Source of the DNA: Chryseobacterium gleum
GTDB lineage: Bacteria > Bacteroidota > Bacteroidia > Flavobacteriales > Weeksellaceae
Assembly: GCF_900636535.1 (NCBI RefSeq)
Contig: NZ_LR134289.1
Coordinates: forward strand, 3,737,001-3,801,000
Length of the DNA stretch: 64,000 bases
Direction of reading: 5' to 3'
Position 1 is the first letter of the stretch. Every line of letters starts with the position of its first letter. Position numbers and translations under genes: made by a program. Below the pieces are notes generated by a model. That model had not been told where the DNA came from, made no database searches, and worked only from the letters and a program-made list of their open reading frames with translations. Shown piece after piece: positions 63,319 through 64,000 of this stretch.

Positions 63319-64000
63319 ATGAAGTTTATATTTTCCACTTGCTTACTGCTATTACAGGCCTGGGCGTTAGGTCAGAATGTATCTCCCGTAGATTATGTGA
63401 ATCCTTTGATGGGAACACAATCCAAACCTTCATTATCTAATGGAAATACCTATCCTGCTGTAGGACTTCCATGGGGAATGAATATCTGGACGCCACAGAC
63501 CGGTAAAATGGGTGACGGATGGGCATATACCTACGATGCAGATAAAATAAAAGGATTTAAACAAACCCACCAACCCTCTCCATGGATGAATGATTATGGC
63601 GCATTTACCATCATGCCGGGAGTTGGAAAAGTGAAATTTAAAGAAGACGAAAGAGCAAGCTGGTTCAGTCATAAAGCTGAGGTTACCACACCTTACTTTT
63701 ATAGTGTTTATCTGGCTGACATCAACGTCACGACAGAATTTACCCCTACGGAAAGAGCTTCTTATTTTAAATTTGATTTTCCCAAAACAGACAGTGCTTA
63801 TGTAGTTGTCGACGCTTTGAACAAAGGCTCTTACATCAAAATTTTACCAAAAGAAAGAAAGATCCTTGGATACACAACGAGATATTCTACCGGGAAATAT
63901 GAGAATTTTAAAAACTACTTTGTCATTCAGTTTGATAAAGACTTTGAACTGACGAAAACCTGGAAAGATGATAAACTGGTGAATGATCAATTGGAAATTA
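63319..64000 (+). CDS. GH92-like glycosidase, truncated by the window end
   Basis: The ATG at 63319 opens a frame that runs off the window (227 codons seen). Signal peptide FSTCLLLLQAWALGQ, then the GH92 opening DYVNPLMGTQSKPSLSNGNT, YPAVGLPWGMNIWTPQ and GFKQTHQPSPWMNDYG. These differ from the first GH92 copy (HNHLSGTG replaced by HQPSPWM), suggesting a different alpha-mannosidic linkage. Last visible gene of the N-glycan locus. Confidence 0.88.
   Translation, partial: MKFIFSTCLLLLQAWALGQNVSPVDYVNPLMGTQSKPSLSNGNTYPAVGLPWGMNIWTPQTGKMGDGWAYTYDADKIKGFKQTHQPSPWMNDYGAFTIMPGVGKVKFKEDERASWFSHKAEVTTPYFYSVYLADINVTTEFTPTERASYFKFDFPKTDSAYVVVDALNKGSYIKILPKERKILGYTTRYSTGKYENFKNYFVIQFDKDFELTKTWKDDKLVNDQLEI

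Noticed and set aside
1..64000. tRNA or rRNA genes
   Set aside because: I saw no cloverleaf with conserved T-loop and no rRNA segments by eye; a covariance-model scan would be decisive.

Overview
The window looks like chromosome from a flavobacterium close to Chryseobacterium/Elizabethkingia (Weeksellaceae, Bacteroidota). The evidence is low GC, promoters with a TAnnTTTG -7 element, almost no Shine-Dalgarno sites, a SusC/SusD pair, type IX secretion (Por) C-terminal sorting domains on secreted enzymes, and families typical of the group. The assignment is inference from gene content.

Layout. (1) 1-6.2 kb holds ordinary genes: M1 peptidase, type III pantothenate kinase, GNAT acetyltransferase, tRNA adenosine deaminase, and a WYL-domain regulator at 5246-6166. 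(2) 6.2-26.5 kb is an accessory island transcribed leftwards. From its right (upstream) end it runs: M15 peptidase resembling phage endolysins, patatin-like phospholipase, small acidic protein, BspA-type leucine-rich protein, phage-tail-fibre-like protein sharing the previous protein's N-terminus, and an unrecognised 1275-residue protein. A string of small AT-rich cassettes follows: candidate effectors, SUKH, SUKH-3 and Imm35-type immunity genes, and many broken remnants. It ends at the WYL regulator. (3) 26.6-45.2 kb is housekeeping: Y-family polymerase, serine hydrolase, M48 peptidase, glyS, truC, pyrD, DUF445, msrB, L,D-transpeptidase, a TetR-thiolase-thioesterase-fabF lipid cluster, osmC and an AraC regulator. 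(4) 45.4-64 kb is a high-mannose N-glycan utilisation locus: AraC regulator, SusC, SusD, MFS transporter, GH130, GH92, GH125, two GH18 endoglycosidases with type IX sorting domains, ROK kinase, and a second GH92 cut by the window end.

The most unusual part is the island. Seven promoters in it, all reading leftwards, share one architecture: an imperfect dyad (minus-strand consensus CGWCADGTTYYGWCG), then exactly 11 bp, then a TAnnTTTG-like -7 box. They precede the WYL regulator, an immunity block, the LRR/fibre/1275-aa operon, the small acidic gene, the patatin and the M15 peptidase (twice). I infer one regulon, probably controlled by the WYL protein, joining fibre-like surface proteins, membrane- and wall-degrading enzymes and an effector/immunity array. 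No capsid, terminase, sheath, tube, VgrG or baseplate gene is visible, so it is neither an intact prophage nor a standard contractile system. Recombination scars support cassette turnover: an orphan copy of the 3' end of the 1275-aa gene, two fragments of the WYL gene, a duplicated WYL promoter, a broken SUKH-3 copy, and start-less C-terminal remnants just upstream of, and in two cases overlapping, immunity genes.
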